DNA of 64,000 bases. Source: Gaiellasilicea sp963850995. Lineage in GTDB: Bacteria; Actinomycetota; Thermoleophilia; Gaiellales; Gaiellaceae. The notes under the pieces are model-generated. The model saw only the letters and a program-made list of their open reading frames with translations. It ran no database searches and was not told the origin of the DNA. A program made the position numbers and the translations under genes. The stretch covers positions 248,001 to 312,000 of the forward strand of contig CAWKNQ010000014.1 of assembly GCA_963850995.1 (NCBI GenBank), written 5' to 3'. Shown here one piece after another: positions 53,416 to 61,526 of this stretch (its first letter is position 1; each line of letters starts with the position of its first letter).

Positions 53416-53607
53416 TTAGATCGTCTGCGGTTCGCCCTGCTGCTGAGGCGATTCGCCTTCGCGGAGGCGCTTGATCAGCTCTGTCACGTCGGCGAGCTCC
53501 TGCTCGAGGTCGCGCTGGTATTCGTCCAGCCGCTCGAGCACGTTCTCGCGCGCGTAGAAGCGCGCGCCCAGAGGTGGGCGGCGGCGCTGAAATCTGCGGT
53601 GGTGCAT
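53416..53607 (-). CDS. Small coiled-coil protein downstream of padR (DUF5320-like)
   Basis: A 63-residue protein, a basic start (MHHRRFQRRRPPLGARFYAR) then a coiled-coil helix (LERLDEYQRDLEQELADVTE). The start is fixed by a perfect AAAGGAGGTGA five bases upstream of ATG 53607, which overlaps the end of the PadR gene. Small coiled-coil partners are common beside PadR genes. Function unknown. Confidence 0.7.
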   Translation of the reverse strand: MHHRRFQRRRPPLGARFYARENVLERLDEYQRDLEQELADVTELIKRLREGESPQQQGEPQTI

Positions 53608-53611
53608 CTGT

Positions 53612-53968
53612 TCACCTCCTTTCCGCATGTCGGTCGAGGAAGCGGTCGATCCGGGCGCGGGTGTCGGCGAGTGCGGCGGCCCAGCGCTCGAGGGCGGCGT
53701 GGCCCGCGGGAGTCAGCTCGTAGGTGCGCTTCGCGGGGCCCGGCAGCGTCTCGTCCCACTCGCTCGTGACGAGCCCCTGCTCCTCGAGGGCACGCAGAAC
53801 GCGGTAGAGGTTGCCGACGTCCACGCGCTCCTCGCCGGTCACGGACGGCAGGCGCTCGAGCAGGTCGTAGCCATGGGACGAGCGCTCTCCGAGGAGGAGG
53901 AGGATCGCCGCGACCTGGAAGCGCTCGATCCTGCCGCTTCGCCTACCGTGCCTTCTGCGCCCGTACAT
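53612..53968 (-). CDS. PadR family transcriptional regulator
   Basis: A 118-residue PadR-type winged-helix protein: FQVAAILLLLGERSSHGYDL LERL, VDVGNLYRVLRALEEQGLV (recognition) and AKRTYELTPAGHAALERW (wing). It probably represses its own operon; its start codon lies inside a palindrome of PadR type. Ligand unknown. Confidence 0.9.
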   Translation of the reverse strand: MYGRRRHGRRSGRIERFQVAAILLLLGERSSHGYDLLERLPSVTGEERVDVGNLYRVLRALEEQGLVTSEWDETLPGPAKRTYELTPAGHAALERWAAALADTRARIDRFLDRHAERR

Positions 53969-53983
53969 ATGTCTAATACATAT
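53967..53983. promoter_or_regulatory. Probable PadR operator over the padR start codon
   Basis: ATATGTCTAATACATAT, six perfect pairs around a five-base centre, AT-rich in a GC-rich setting. It overlaps the ATG of padR. PadR proteins bind ATGT/ACAT dyads, so autoregulation is likely. Confidence 0.65.
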
Positions 53984-54048
53984 AGCAGGCGAAGCCCGGC
54001 GCAGGCCTGGGCCTGTGGAAAGAACGTCAGGAGTGCTACGGTCGCCGC

Positions 54049-54651
54049 ATGCGCGCGACGGCGACGCGGACTTGCGCTATTTGCGAGCGGACCTTGCTCA
54101 TGGGGGAGCACCCGATCCGCTTCTCGCCCGACGGCGGCGAGTACGTGGACGTCTGCGAGCTCTGCGCCGAGATCGCGCTCGAGCACGGCTGGCTGCGCGA
54201 AGGCAGTCAGCCCCTGCCGACCGTGTCGCTGCACGCGCGGCGGCGCCGGCGTGGCCTGGGCAGCCTGCTCGGCGGAGGCAGGCGGGCTGAGGAGGCGCCG
54301 GTCGCGGGCGACCCGATCCTGCGCCGCCTCTCCGAGCCCGAGCTCGCGCTCGTCGAGGCTGCAGACCTCTTCAACCTGAGCCAGCACCGCCGCACCGTCG
54401 CCGGCGTCGCGAAGAGCCTGGGCGCGCCGAAGGCGTCGATCCTCCCGCTCTCGGGGGTGAGCGGCGAGATGATCGTGACGGTGGCGTGGGAGATCTCCTG
54501 GTACCAGTACCGCGTCTCGCCGGACGCCGCGCACCCCGTCCGGATCGTCGAGCGCGGCCACGATCTCGAGGACCTCGAGACCACGTACATGGCCTGGAAC
54601 GCCCACCTCGCCGCCGACGGGCGCCTGATGCCCGACATCGCCCGGATCTAG
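54049..54651 (+). CDS. Protein with N-terminal zinc-ribbon-like CxxC pair
   Basis: A 200-residue protein. TCAICERTLLMGEHPIRFSP then EYVDVCELCAEIALEHGW gives two CxxC pairs, 30 residues apart. After an Arg/Gly-rich linker the C-terminal ~115 residues (LSEPELALVEAADLFNLSQH; WEISWYQYRVSPDAAHPVRI) form a separate soluble domain. No named family recognised. Divergent from padR with 80 bp between starts. Confidence 0.72.
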   Translation: MRATATRTCAICERTLLMGEHPIRFSPDGGEYVDVCELCAEIALEHGWLREGSQPLPTVSLHARRRRRGLGSLLGGGRRAEEAPVAGDPILRRLSEPELALVEAADLFNLSQHRRTVAGVAKSLGAPKASILPLSGVSGEMIVTVAWEISWYQYRVSPDAAHPVRIVERGHDLEDLETTYMAWNAHLAADGRLMPDIARI

Positions 54652-54657
54652 GGCCCC

Positions 54658-55293
54658 GTGCCCGACTCCGGGACGCTGCTGCTGTTCGCCGCCGCAGCGC
54701 TGGCGCTGATCGTCGTGCCCGGCCCGGCGGTGCTCTACATCGTCGCTCAGTCGATCGACCGCGGACGGACGGCCGGGCTCGTCTCCGCATTGGGGGTCGC
54801 GGCGGGCGGCCTCGTCCACGTCACTGCGGCGGCGATCGGGCTCTCGTCCCTGCTCGTCTCCTCGGCGACCGCCTTCGCCGTCGTCAAGTACGCGGGCGCC
54901 GCCTACCTGATCGGGCTCGGCCTGCACACGCTCTTCGTTCGCCGCGAGGAGGCGCCTGCTGCGACCGCGCCAGCGGAGCGGCGCCTGCGCCGTGTCTTCT
55001 GGCAGGGCGCCGTCGTCAACGTGCTCAACCCGAAGACGGCGCTCTTCTTCTTCGCCTTCCTGCCGCAGTTCGTGGATCCCGAGAAGGGATCGACCGGCCT
55101 CCAGATCGCCGTTCTCGGGCTCGTCTTCGTCGTCGTGGCCGTCGTCAGCGACAGCATCTGGGCGCTCGCCGCCGGGACCGCGTCCGAGCGCCTCCGCAAC
55201 AGCCGACGCTTCCTCACGCTGCGGCGCTACGTGTCCGGCTCGGTCTTCGTCGGGCTCGGCGCGTTGGCGGCGACGGCGCGGAAGGGCGCGTAG
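54658..55293 (+). CDS. LysE family amino acid exporter
   Basis: A 211-residue membrane protein of about six helices. VPGPAVLYIVAQSIDRGRTA is the LysE/RhtB signature (PGP), and NVLNPKTALFFFAFLPQFVD is the second family motif. It likely exports amino acids or analogues. GTG 54658 lies six bases after the previous stop. Confidence 0.9.
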   Translation: MPDSGTLLLFAAAALALIVVPGPAVLYIVAQSIDRGRTAGLVSALGVAAGGLVHVTAAAIGLSSLLVSSATAFAVVKYAGAAYLIGLGLHTLFVRREEAPAATAPAERRLRRVFWQGAVVNVLNPKTALFFFAFLPQFVDPEKGSTGLQIAVLGLVFVVVAVVSDSIWALAAGTASERLRNSRRFLTLRRYVSGSVFVGLGALAATARKGA

Positions 55294-55295
55294 TC

Positions 55296-55739
55296 GTGCC
55301 CCGCTGGATCGCGAAGCCGCTCGCGGACGTGCCGACGATCGCGCCCGAGCAAGACGACGACCCGGTCTGGTATCCGCTCCAGCACCACCTCGGCCTCTCG
55401 ATGGTCGGTGTCAACGCCTACGTCGCGGCCGAGCCGGGCGTGGCGCTGCTCGAAGAGCACGACGAGCGCGAAAGCGGCCAGGAGGAGCTCTACATCGTCG
55501 TCACAGGCGCGGCGAGGTTCACGCTCGAGGGCGAGGCGGTCGAGGCCACCTCGCCGTTCGTCGTCGCCGTGCTCGACCCGACCGTCACGCGCTCCGCTGT
55601 CTCGGTCGCCGCCGACACGACGCTCGTCGCGCTGGGCGGCGAGCCGCGTCAGGGCTTCCGGTCGAGCTGGAACGAGCGTTGGTTCGCGGGCGTCCCGCGC
55701 GCAGGGGGTGGCCCGGACGCCGCGAATCCCGCAGACTGA
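55296..55739 (+). CDS. Cupin-like protein
   Basis: A 147-residue cupin fold protein: EEHDERESGQEELYIVVTGA and RFTLEGEAVEATSPFVVAVL match the first and second cupin motifs, though the first lacks a clear HxH. Enzyme or sensor role unknown. GTG 55296 follows the LysE stop by two bases. Confidence 0.7.
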   Translation: MPRWIAKPLADVPTIAPEQDDDPVWYPLQHHLGLSMVGVNAYVAAEPGVALLEEHDERESGQEELYIVVTGAARFTLEGEAVEATSPFVVAVLDPTVTRSAVSVAADTTLVALGGEPRQGFRSSWNERWFAGVPRAGGGPDAANPAD

Positions 55740-55743
55740 GCCG

Positions 55744-55956
55744 ATGATCTACTGCGTCATCCCCCGCGAGCTCGAGGACGACCTCTTCGAGAAGATGGTC
55801 GAGTACTACGAGGACAACCCGAACGTGACCGTGATCGTCGACCGGCGCGAGGGGGACGACCGGCGTAACGGACGCGAGTACGGCGGCAAGCGAGAGCTGC
55901 GCGACCGGCGCCGGGCCCGGATCCCGGGCACCTTCCCGGAGACCGACTCTCCGTAG
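55744..55956 (+). CDS. Small protein with DRR-rich tail
   Basis: A 70-residue protein: IYCVIPRELEDDLFEKMVEY, then NVTVIVDRREGDDRRNGREY and RELRDRRRARIPG. The C-terminal run of Asp-Arg-Arg steps is typical of a widespread but uncharacterised small actinobacterial protein type. Starts four bases after the cupin stop. Confidence 0.6.
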   Translation: MIYCVIPRELEDDLFEKMVEYYEDNPNVTVIVDRREGDDRRNGREYGGKRELRDRRRARIPGTFPETDSP

Positions 55957-55968
55957 TCCTCGTCCGGG

Positions 55969-56493
55969 TTATCCGTACGAGGACGGATTGAAGTAGCTGA
56001 CGCAGCCGGCCGCGCCGAGCTGGCGGAAGAGCGTGCGCAGGCGGGTCGCCTCACGCTCGTAGTCCTGGACCGCCTTCCGCAGGAGACTCTCGTCGTAGCG
56101 CGTCTGCAGCCGGCGGCCGACGAGCTCGTCCTTCGCGTGCTGCTCCGCGAGGCGGCCGACCGCCTCGTCGACCTTCGCGCGGTCGGGCGGGCGGGGAATC
56201 GCCCGCAGGCTGGCGACGAGTCGGCCCTCGACCGCGGTCGTCTCGACGAAGAGGCGGACCGAGCGCTTCGTGTTCGACTCGCCGGTGGTGCCGGAGCTGG
56301 TCAGCGCTGCGCGCACCGTGTCCAGGCTGTTCACGCACTGCGCGCTGGCGCGCTCGGCCCACGTCTGCGGCTTCGGGAGAGGCGCGGGCAGCGGCGTCTC
56401 TGCCTCGGAGTCGACCGTGCGCAGCCCGACGGCGACCACGCCGGCGAAGACGGCGAGCCCGACTGCGACCGCAGCCACCCAGAGCTTCCACAT
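55969..56493 (-). CDS. Membrane-anchored helical protein of unknown function
   Basis: A 174-residue protein with one N-terminal TM helix (WVAAVAVGLAVFAGVVAVGL) and an extracytoplasmic, largely helical part with two Cys (one near 53, one near 163). No family recognised. Divergent from the aldehyde dehydrogenase gene, 50 bp between starts. Confidence 0.7.
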   Translation of the reverse strand: MWKLWVAAVAVGLAVFAGVVAVGLRTVDSEAETPLPAPLPKPQTWAERASAQCVNSLDTVRAALTSSGTTGESNTKRSVRLFVETTAVEGRLVASLRAIPRPPDRAKVDEAVGRLAEQHAKDELVGRRLQTRYDESLLRKAVQDYEREATRLRTLFRQLGAAGCVSYFNPSSYG

Positions 56494-56543
56494 CGTCCCT
56501 CAAATGTAGCCTCGCCGACCGGGTCGTGACTAGACTCAGCCCG

Positions 56544-58049
56544 ATGGCGGTCGCAGCCGAGCGCAGCAAGAACTACGTCGGCGGCGAGTGGCTCGACGGC
56601 GCGTCGGGCGAGACGTTCGAGTCGCGCGTCCCGGCGACCGGCGAGGCGCTCGCCACCTTCCCGCGCTCCGGCGCCGAGGACGTCGACCGCGCCGTCGAGG
56701 CGGCGCGGGCCGCATTCGAGGAGTGGCGGCTCGTTCCCGCTCCCGAGCGCGGTTCGATCCTGCTCCGCTTCGCGCGGCTGCTCGAGGACCGCAAGGACGA
56801 GCTGACCGAGCTGATGAGCCGCGAGATGGGGAAGGTGCTCGCGGAGGCGGGCGGCGACGTCCAGGAAGCGATCGACATGTCGATCTACATGGCCGGCGAG
56901 GGCAGGCGGATGTTCGGCCACACGACGCCGTCCGAGCTGCGCGACAAGTTCCAGATGTCGGTCCGGATGCCGGTCGGAGTCGTCGGCGCGATCACGCCCT
57001 GGAACTTCCCGATCGCGATCCCGGCCTGGAAGCTCGCGCCGGCGCTCGTGTGCGGCAACACCGTCGTGCTCAAGCCGGCGGAGGACACGCCGCTCCTCGC
57101 GGCGCGCTTCGTCGAGCTGCTCGGCGAGTCGGGCTTGCCGGACGGTGTCGTCAACCTCGTCCACGGCTACGGCGAGGAGGCGGGCGACCGGCTCGTGCGC
57201 CATCCCGACGTCCCGATCATCACCTTCACCGGCTCGCGCGAGACGGGCGTGCTCGTGACGAAAGCCGCGGCGGACAACCTCAAGCACGTCCACCTCGAGC
57301 TCGGGGGCAAGAACGGGATCGTCGTCATGGACGACGCCGACCTCGACCTCGCCGTGGAGGGGATCGTCTGGTCGGCATTCGGCACCTCCGGCCAGCGCTG
57401 CACCGCCGCGAGCCGCGTGATCGTGCACGAAGCCGTCTACGGCGAGCTTCAGAAGCGGCTCGTCGCGCGGGCCGAGGCGATGCGGATCGGCCCCGGCTGG
57501 GATCCGGAGACGGATCTCGGCCCCGTGATCAACCAGGAGTCGCTCGACAAGATCCACTCCTACTCCGGAATCGGCTCGGACGAGGGCGCCAAGCTGCTCA
57601 CCGGCGGCGAGGCCGCGACCGAGGGCGACCTCGGCAAGGGCTTCTTCTACCGCCCGACGATCTTCGCCGACGTCGACCCGCAGATGCGGATCGCGCAGGA
57701 GGAGATCTTCGGCCCGACCACGGCGCTGATCCCGGTGAGGTCGTTCGACGAGGCGCTCGAGGTCGCGAACGGGATTCGCTACGGGCTCTCCTCGTCGATC
57801 TTCACGCGCGACGTGAACAGGGCGTTCCGGGCGATGCGCGACCTCCAGTCCGGGATCACGTACGTCAACGCGGGCACGACCGGAGCCGAGGTGCACCTGC
57901 CCTTCGGCGGCACGAAGGACACCGGCAACGGCCACCGCGAGGCGGGCCAGGCGGCGCTCGACGTCTTCACGGAGTGGAAGTCGCTCTACGTCGACTACTC
58001 GGGCAAGCTGCAGCGCGCGCAGATCGACAACGTCGAGCCGGCACCGTAG
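56544..58049 (+). CDS. Aldehyde dehydrogenase
   Basis: A 501-residue NAD(P)-dependent aldehyde dehydrogenase. Glu252 in LELGGKNG and Cys286 in SGQRCTAAS are the catalytic pair; TPWNFPIAIPAWKLAPALVC binds cofactor, and the C-terminal VHLPFGGTKDTGNGHREAGQ resembles aminoadipate/ketoglutarate-semialdehyde dehydrogenases. ATG 56544 preferred to GTG 56526. The cupin gene overlaps its stop. Confidence 0.92.
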   Translation: MAVAAERSKNYVGGEWLDGASGETFESRVPATGEALATFPRSGAEDVDRAVEAARAAFEEWRLVPAPERGSILLRFARLLEDRKDELTELMSREMGKVLAEAGGDVQEAIDMSIYMAGEGRRMFGHTTPSELRDKFQMSVRMPVGVVGAITPWNFPIAIPAWKLAPALVCGNTVVLKPAEDTPLLAARFVELLGESGLPDGVVNLVHGYGEEAGDRLVRHPDVPIITFTGSRETGVLVTKAAADNLKHVHLELGGKNGIVVMDDADLDLAVEGIVWSAFGTSGQRCTAASRVIVHEAVYGELQKRLVARAEAMRIGPGWDPETDLGPVINQESLDKIHSYSGIGSDEGAKLLTGGEAATEGDLGKGFFYRPTIFADVDPQMRIAQEEIFGPTTALIPVRSFDEALEVANGIRYGLSSSIFTRDVNRAFRAMRDLQSGITYVNAGTTGAEVHLPFGGTKDTGNGHREAGQAALDVFTEWKSLYVDYSGKLQRAQIDNVEPAP

Positions 58050-58408
58050 TGCCCGACAAGGTCAACCTCGCCGAGAAGCTGGCGTCGTTCGACGAGCACT
58101 TCAGCCCCAAGATCGTCGGCACCTACAACGGCAACAAGATCCAGGTCGCGAAGACGCGCGGCGAGTTCGTCTGGCACACGCACCCCGACACGGACGACTT
58201 CTTCCTCGTCGTCGCCGGCCGGCTCACGATCCAGCTCCGCGACCGCGACGTCGAGCTCGGGCCGGGCGAGCTCTTCGTGGTGCCGCGCGGCGTCGAGCAC
58301 TGCCCGCGGGCCGACGAAGAGGCGCACGTTCTCCTGATCGAGGCACAGGGGACTCCGAACACCGGCGACTCGAGCGAGCGCGAGCCCGCGCGCGAGGAAG
58401 CGATCTGA
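58049..58408 (+). CDS. Small metal-binding cupin
   Basis: A 119-residue cupin: WHTHPDTDDFFLVVAGRLTI (HxH...D/E) and GPGELFVVPRGVEHCPRA (second His) provide a complete metal site. Such proteins are often isomerase-like or of unknown activity. GTG 58049 overlaps the aldehyde dehydrogenase stop by one base. Confidence 0.82.
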   Translation: MPDKVNLAEKLASFDEHFSPKIVGTYNGNKIQVAKTRGEFVWHTHPDTDDFFLVVAGRLTIQLRDRDVELGPGELFVVPRGVEHCPRADEEAHVLLIEAQGTPNTGDSSEREPAREEAI

Positions 58409-59143
58409 GTCTCCGCCTGCTCGGGAGCGGCGGCTTCGTTCCCACGGACCGCCGCGAGACAGCGTGCGCGCTCGTGCGCAAGGACGGCGACGCGCTGCTG
58501 ATCGACGCGGGCACCGGTGCGCGCCGGCTCCTCACCGAGCCCGAGCTGCTCGAGGGCGTCCGCCGGCTCGACGTCGTCTTGACGCACTTCCACCTCGACC
58601 ACCTGATCGGGCTGTTCTACCTGGCCGACCTGGAGACGGCCGCCCGAGGTGTGGGGGGCGGGCGAGGCGCTCGAAGGCATCCCGACAGCAGACCTGGTCG
58701 ATCGGCTCCTCGACTCGCCTCTCGCGCCACCGAGCTTTCGGGACCGGCTCGTCGTCCACGAGCTCGAGATCGGCGGCAGCGAGATCGGAGCCTTCTCCGT
58801 CCGGACGCGCATCCAGCACTTGCACGTCAACTCGACGCTGGCGCTTCGGATCGACGACGCCATCGTCTGGTGCACCGACACGGCGTACGACCCCGAGAGC
58901 GCCGACTTCGTCCGCGGCGCGCGAGTCCTCTGCCACGAGGCCTTCTATGCCGCCGAGCACACGGACGACCCCGGCCACACCGCTGCCGGCGAGGCGGCGC
59001 GGCTTGCGGCGGCCGCGGAGGTCGAGCGGCTCGTGCTGATCCACGTCCACCCGGACCTGGAGGACGACGAGGCGCTGCTCTCCTTCGCCCGACCCCACTT
59101 CGCCGAGACCGTCGTCGGGGTCGACGGGCTCGAGGTCGCCTGA
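58405..59143 (+). CDS. Metallo-beta-lactamase-fold hydrolase (RNase Z-like), one frameshift, CTG start
   Basis: About 245 residues. The N-terminal part (LSLRLLGSGGFVPTDRRETA; VVLTHFHLDHLIGLFY, the HxHxDH motif) is in one frame; from about 58645 the rest (WGAGEALEGIPTADLVDRLL, ALRIDDAIVWCTDTAYDP, LIHVHPDL) is in the next. One base is missing or extra in GCCGCCCGAGG. CTG 58405 overlaps the cupin stop as CTGA. Small RNase Z-like or phosphodiesterase activity is likely. Confidence 0.75.
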
Positions 59144-59461
59144 GTGGCGGCGTTCAAGCTCGTGTGGTTCGTGCCGGAGGACGCGCTCGACGCGACCCGC
59201 GACGCGGTCTTCGCAGCCGGAGCGGGGAGGATCGGCGCGTACGAGCGGTGCTCCTGGTACGCAGCGGGCACCGGGACGTTCTTCGGCGGCGCGGGCACGA
59301 GCCCGGCGCTCGGCGAGGCGGGCCGCGAGGAACGGGTGGCGGAGCTCCGGGTCGAGACCGTCGTCCCGGGCGAGCGGCTCGGCGACGCGCTGGCGGCCTT
59401 GCGGGCCGCTCACCCCTACGAGGAGCCGGCGTACGACGTCTACGCGCTCGCCGAGCCGTGA
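59144..59461 (+). CDS. Stand-alone YqfO/Nif3-type PII-like domain
   Basis: A 105-residue protein that equals only the middle inserted domain of YqfO/Nif3 proteins: FVPEDALDATRDAVFAAGAG, IGAYERCSWYAAGTGTFFGG and AHPYEEPAYDVYAL. The domain belongs to the PII/CutA-like fold and probably binds a small ligand or forms trimers. GTG 59144 follows the MBL stop directly; the stop overlaps the RNase HI gene. Confidence 0.82.
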   Translation: MAAFKLVWFVPEDALDATRDAVFAAGAGRIGAYERCSWYAAGTGTFFGGAGTSPALGEAGREERVAELRVETVVPGERLGDALAALRAAHPYEEPAYDVYALAEP

Positions 59462-59859
59462 AGGCGAGGCTCTCGACCGACGGCGGCGCGCGCGGCAACC
59501 CGGGCCCGGCCGCCTACGCCTACGTGCTCGAGGCCGAGGACGGGACGGTCCTCGCCGCGCACGGGGAGGCGATCGGCGTGGCGACGAACAACGTCGCCGA
59601 GTACAGCGCGCTCATCGCCGGGCTCGAGAAGGCAGTCGAGCTCAGCGTCAACGAGGTCGAAGTGGTCTCCGACTCGGAGCTGATGGTCAAGCAGATGCGG
59701 GGCGAGTACAAGGTGAAGAACGCTGCGCTTCGCGACCTCTCGCTCCGCGCCGCGCGCCTCGCCCGCGAGCTCGACTCGGTCACCTACACGGCCGTCAGGC
59801 GCGAGCAGAACGAGCTCGCCGACCGCCTCGTCAACGAAGCGCTCGACGCGGCCAAGTAA
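59458..59859 (+). CDS. rnhA: Ribonuclease HI family protein
   Basis: A 133-residue RNase H fold: Asp8 (LSTDGGARGNPGP), Glu48 (NNVAEYSALI), Asp72 (VVSDSELMVKQM) and Asp122 (NELADRLVNEA) form the DEDD centre. It cleaves RNA in RNA-DNA hybrids. GTG 59458 overlaps the previous stop (GTGA). Its stop lies in the left arm of a long palindrome. Confidence 0.9.
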   Translation: MKARLSTDGGARGNPGPAAYAYVLEAEDGTVLAAHGEAIGVATNNVAEYSALIAGLEKAVELSVNEVEVVSDSELMVKQMRGEYKVKNAALRDLSLRAARLARELDSVTYTAVRREQNELADRLVNEALDAAK

Positions 59860-59875
59860 CAGTCTGTTACTTGGC
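59851..59875 (+). terminator. Perfect 25-bp palindrome over the RNase HI stop codon
   Basis: GCCAAGTAACAG (59851-59862) and CTGTTACTTGGC (59864-59875) are exact reverse complements around one base. It may end the RNase HI transcript. Eighteen of its bases recur inside the biotin carboxylase gene at 2475-2492 (opposite strand). A -10-like TATACT follows at 59883-59888, in place to serve the tRNA gene. Confidence 0.55.
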
Positions 59876-59898
59876 GCGGCGCTATACTGGCGGCCCAC

Positions 59899-59972
59899 GC
59901 GGATGTAGCTCAGTTGGCTAGAGCGTCTGCTTGCCATGCAGAAGGTCGTGGGTTCGAGTCCCATCATCCGCT
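59899..59972 (+). tRNA. tRNA-Gly (GCC)
   Basis: Acceptor GCGGATG/CATCCGC, D arm with AGCTCAGTTGGCTAGAGC, anticodon stem TCTGC/GCAGA around TTGCCAT (anticodon GCC), T arm GTGGG-TTCGAGT-CCCAT, discriminator T. CCA not encoded. Confidence 0.95.
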
Positions 59973-59977
59973 CTCGA

Positions 59978-60008
59978 AAGCCCCGGAAATCACGCGATTC
60001 CGGGGCTT
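59978..60008 (+). terminator. Terminator after tRNA-Gly
   Basis: AAGCCCCGGAA (59978-59988) pairs with TTCCGGGGCTT (59998-60008) across a nine-base loop, immediately after the tRNA. Confidence 0.8.
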
Positions 60009-60051
60009 CGTCGTTCAGAGGGAGAGCGAGGCCGGGGCTGAGACTCAGGTT

Positions 60052-60309
60052 CTACTCAGGTTCGGCGGCGGGATCGTAAAAGCCGCTCCGGTCATGGTCC
60101 CCGCAGGCGACGACGATCGCCACATCACCTCCATCAGGAGCACCGCCGCCGTTCCCTCCTGCTTTCGCCACCGATCTCGCTCCTTGTTCCGTTGTCGGGT
60201 GAGCTGCCTGGAGCGGCCTACATGAAGGGCAATACAGGTTCCCGGGCTTCTCACGCAACAACGACTCGCCACAGAACAGGCAGGATTCTGTGTTGATCTC
60301 CCGCTGAGG
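60052..60309 (-). pseudogene. Remnant of a zinc-ribbon protein gene
   Basis: On the minus strand an open frame without a usable start reads ESCLFCGESLLREKPGNLYC then PSCRPLQ, a CxxC-x-CxxC zinc ribbon, and continues to TAG at 60052. A start (GTG-ATG) with MDGRAAVPDL exists in the adjacent frame. Codons are less GC-rich than the surroundings. Likely a broken small gene; no name possible. Confidence 0.35.
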
Positions 60310-60407
60310 TCAGGAACGGCGGCGCGCCCGTCCATCACGAAGGGCGAGTGCGCAAGGGCTTGTCTAGCTGGTACCCGAGTGACCCACCGCCTCCTCTCTG
60401 CTAAAGC

Positions 60408-60436
60408 AGAAAGCCCCGGCTTTGCCGGGGCTTTCT
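60408..60436. terminator. Strong hairpin terminator
   Basis: AGAAAGCCCCGGC-TTT-GCCGGGGCTTTCT: 13 perfect pairs, 3-base loop. It lies downstream of the minus-strand gene at 60503-60934 and can end that transcript. Confidence 0.85.
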
Positions 60437-60502
60437 CGCGGAGTCCAGGTCCGTCCTCAACAAGGGGGACGGGCTTGCCACCTTCCTCGGTGCCTGGTTC
60501 AG

Positions 60503-60934
60503 CTAGGCCTTGGGGAAGTGGCAGCTCAGGGTGTACTGGCCGTCGGCGTCGATCGTCATCGACCAGTCCGTGGAGAGCTTGCCGTTACCGAAGTCCCAGC
60601 ACTGCTGACCGGCCGGGATCGGACCACCGCTGTTGGCCGAGTAGGTGACGGGCGCGCCAGTGTCGTTGGCGACGATGCCCTTCAGCACCTGATTGTTGTT
60701 ACCGCTCGGCGTGAAGACCCCCTGGTAGGAGGTCGGCGCGAACTCCACCATGTCGCCGTTGCCGTCCCAGAACAGGAAGTTGTAGCCCGACGTCCCGAGA
60801 AGTGGGGCCACGGCTGTGGGGTTAGTGGTCATGTCCTTGTGCTTGGCCCCGTTACCCGCCATCGCCGGAACTGCGAGCACGACGGCGGCAACTGCGGCGA
60901 CGCCCAGAACCGACAAAACGCTGAAACGCTTCAT
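60503..60934 (-). CDS. Small secreted protein of unknown function
   Basis: A 143-residue protein with a clear signal peptide (MKRFSVLSVLGVAAVAAVVL, cleavage after AMA) and a beta-rich mature part (APLLGTSGYNFLFWDGNGDM; WDFGNGKLSTDWSMTIDADG; two Cys near 115 and 139). No family recognised. An AAGGGAAG site precedes the ATG. Confidence 0.75.
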   Translation of the reverse strand: MKRFSVLSVLGVAAVAAVVLAVPAMAGNGAKHKDMTTNPTAVAPLLGTSGYNFLFWDGNGDMVEFAPTSYQGVFTPSGNNNQVLKGIVANDTGAPVTYSANSGGPIPAGQQCWDFGNGKLSTDWSMTIDADGQYTLSCHFPKA

Positions 60935-61526
60935 GAACTTCCCTTTCGTTACTTGCAGGCGATCAAGGTGATCGCCTCATCCCCTCCAGCCTGCCCTTCC
61001 CCCGCCTCGCCCGCTAGGACACGATTGGGTCAATTGCCCGGCGTCGGGCACTGGCACTTCGGGGAGCGGGTGCTTGCCTAGACCGAGACGGAAGCCTCGC
61101 CGTATCTTCCTGCTGGCGCGGTCACCAGGATCGACTTCACGCCTGGGTCGCGTAGGTGACCGCATCCAGCTCGGAGCTGTCAATCGTCGCGGTGAGCGTC
61201 CTCGGGCGGGACTCGATCGCGACGGTCCCGAGCGTCCCGCCGAGGCGGGAGAGCGCGGCCCGCTAGGCGGGGGCGACCGTCCATGGGCGCCACCCGCGGC
61301 CCTCACGGATCGACCCTTCGCCCTGCCGCCACTGGCGCTACGTTCAGGAGCACGCCGTCGAGTGGTGATGAAGCTGCCGACGCGCTTCGCTCAGAGGAGT
61401 GCCTTCGTCTTCTGTGCAGGAAACAGCTGCGAGTGCATGGTCACATCTGTCCGGTGTGAGTGAGCCCCTTCGCTGAGGCACCGTGGCGCATTGGCTCTGG
61501 CCATGCCGGTCTGGTAGACCTCGGGT
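60935..61526. other. Gene-poor stretch with decayed fragments
   Basis: No convincing gene. On the minus strand 61137-61265 reads as the end of a protein (ALSRLGGTLGTVAIESRP, LTATIDSSELDAVTYATQ, stop) but is closed by an in-frame stop upstream, so it looks like a relic. The other open frames here are Arg/Pro-rich shadows. Confidence 0.45.

Noticed and set aside
60054..60080. CTCAGGTT direct repeats resembling half sites of the island operator
   Set aside because: They are direct, not inverted, lack the CCTGA right half, and are not placed before a real gene.
60977..61463. Two opposite open frames of 109 and 129 codons
   Set aside because: Both are Arg/Pro/Gly-rich without domain, ribosome site or normal codon pattern.
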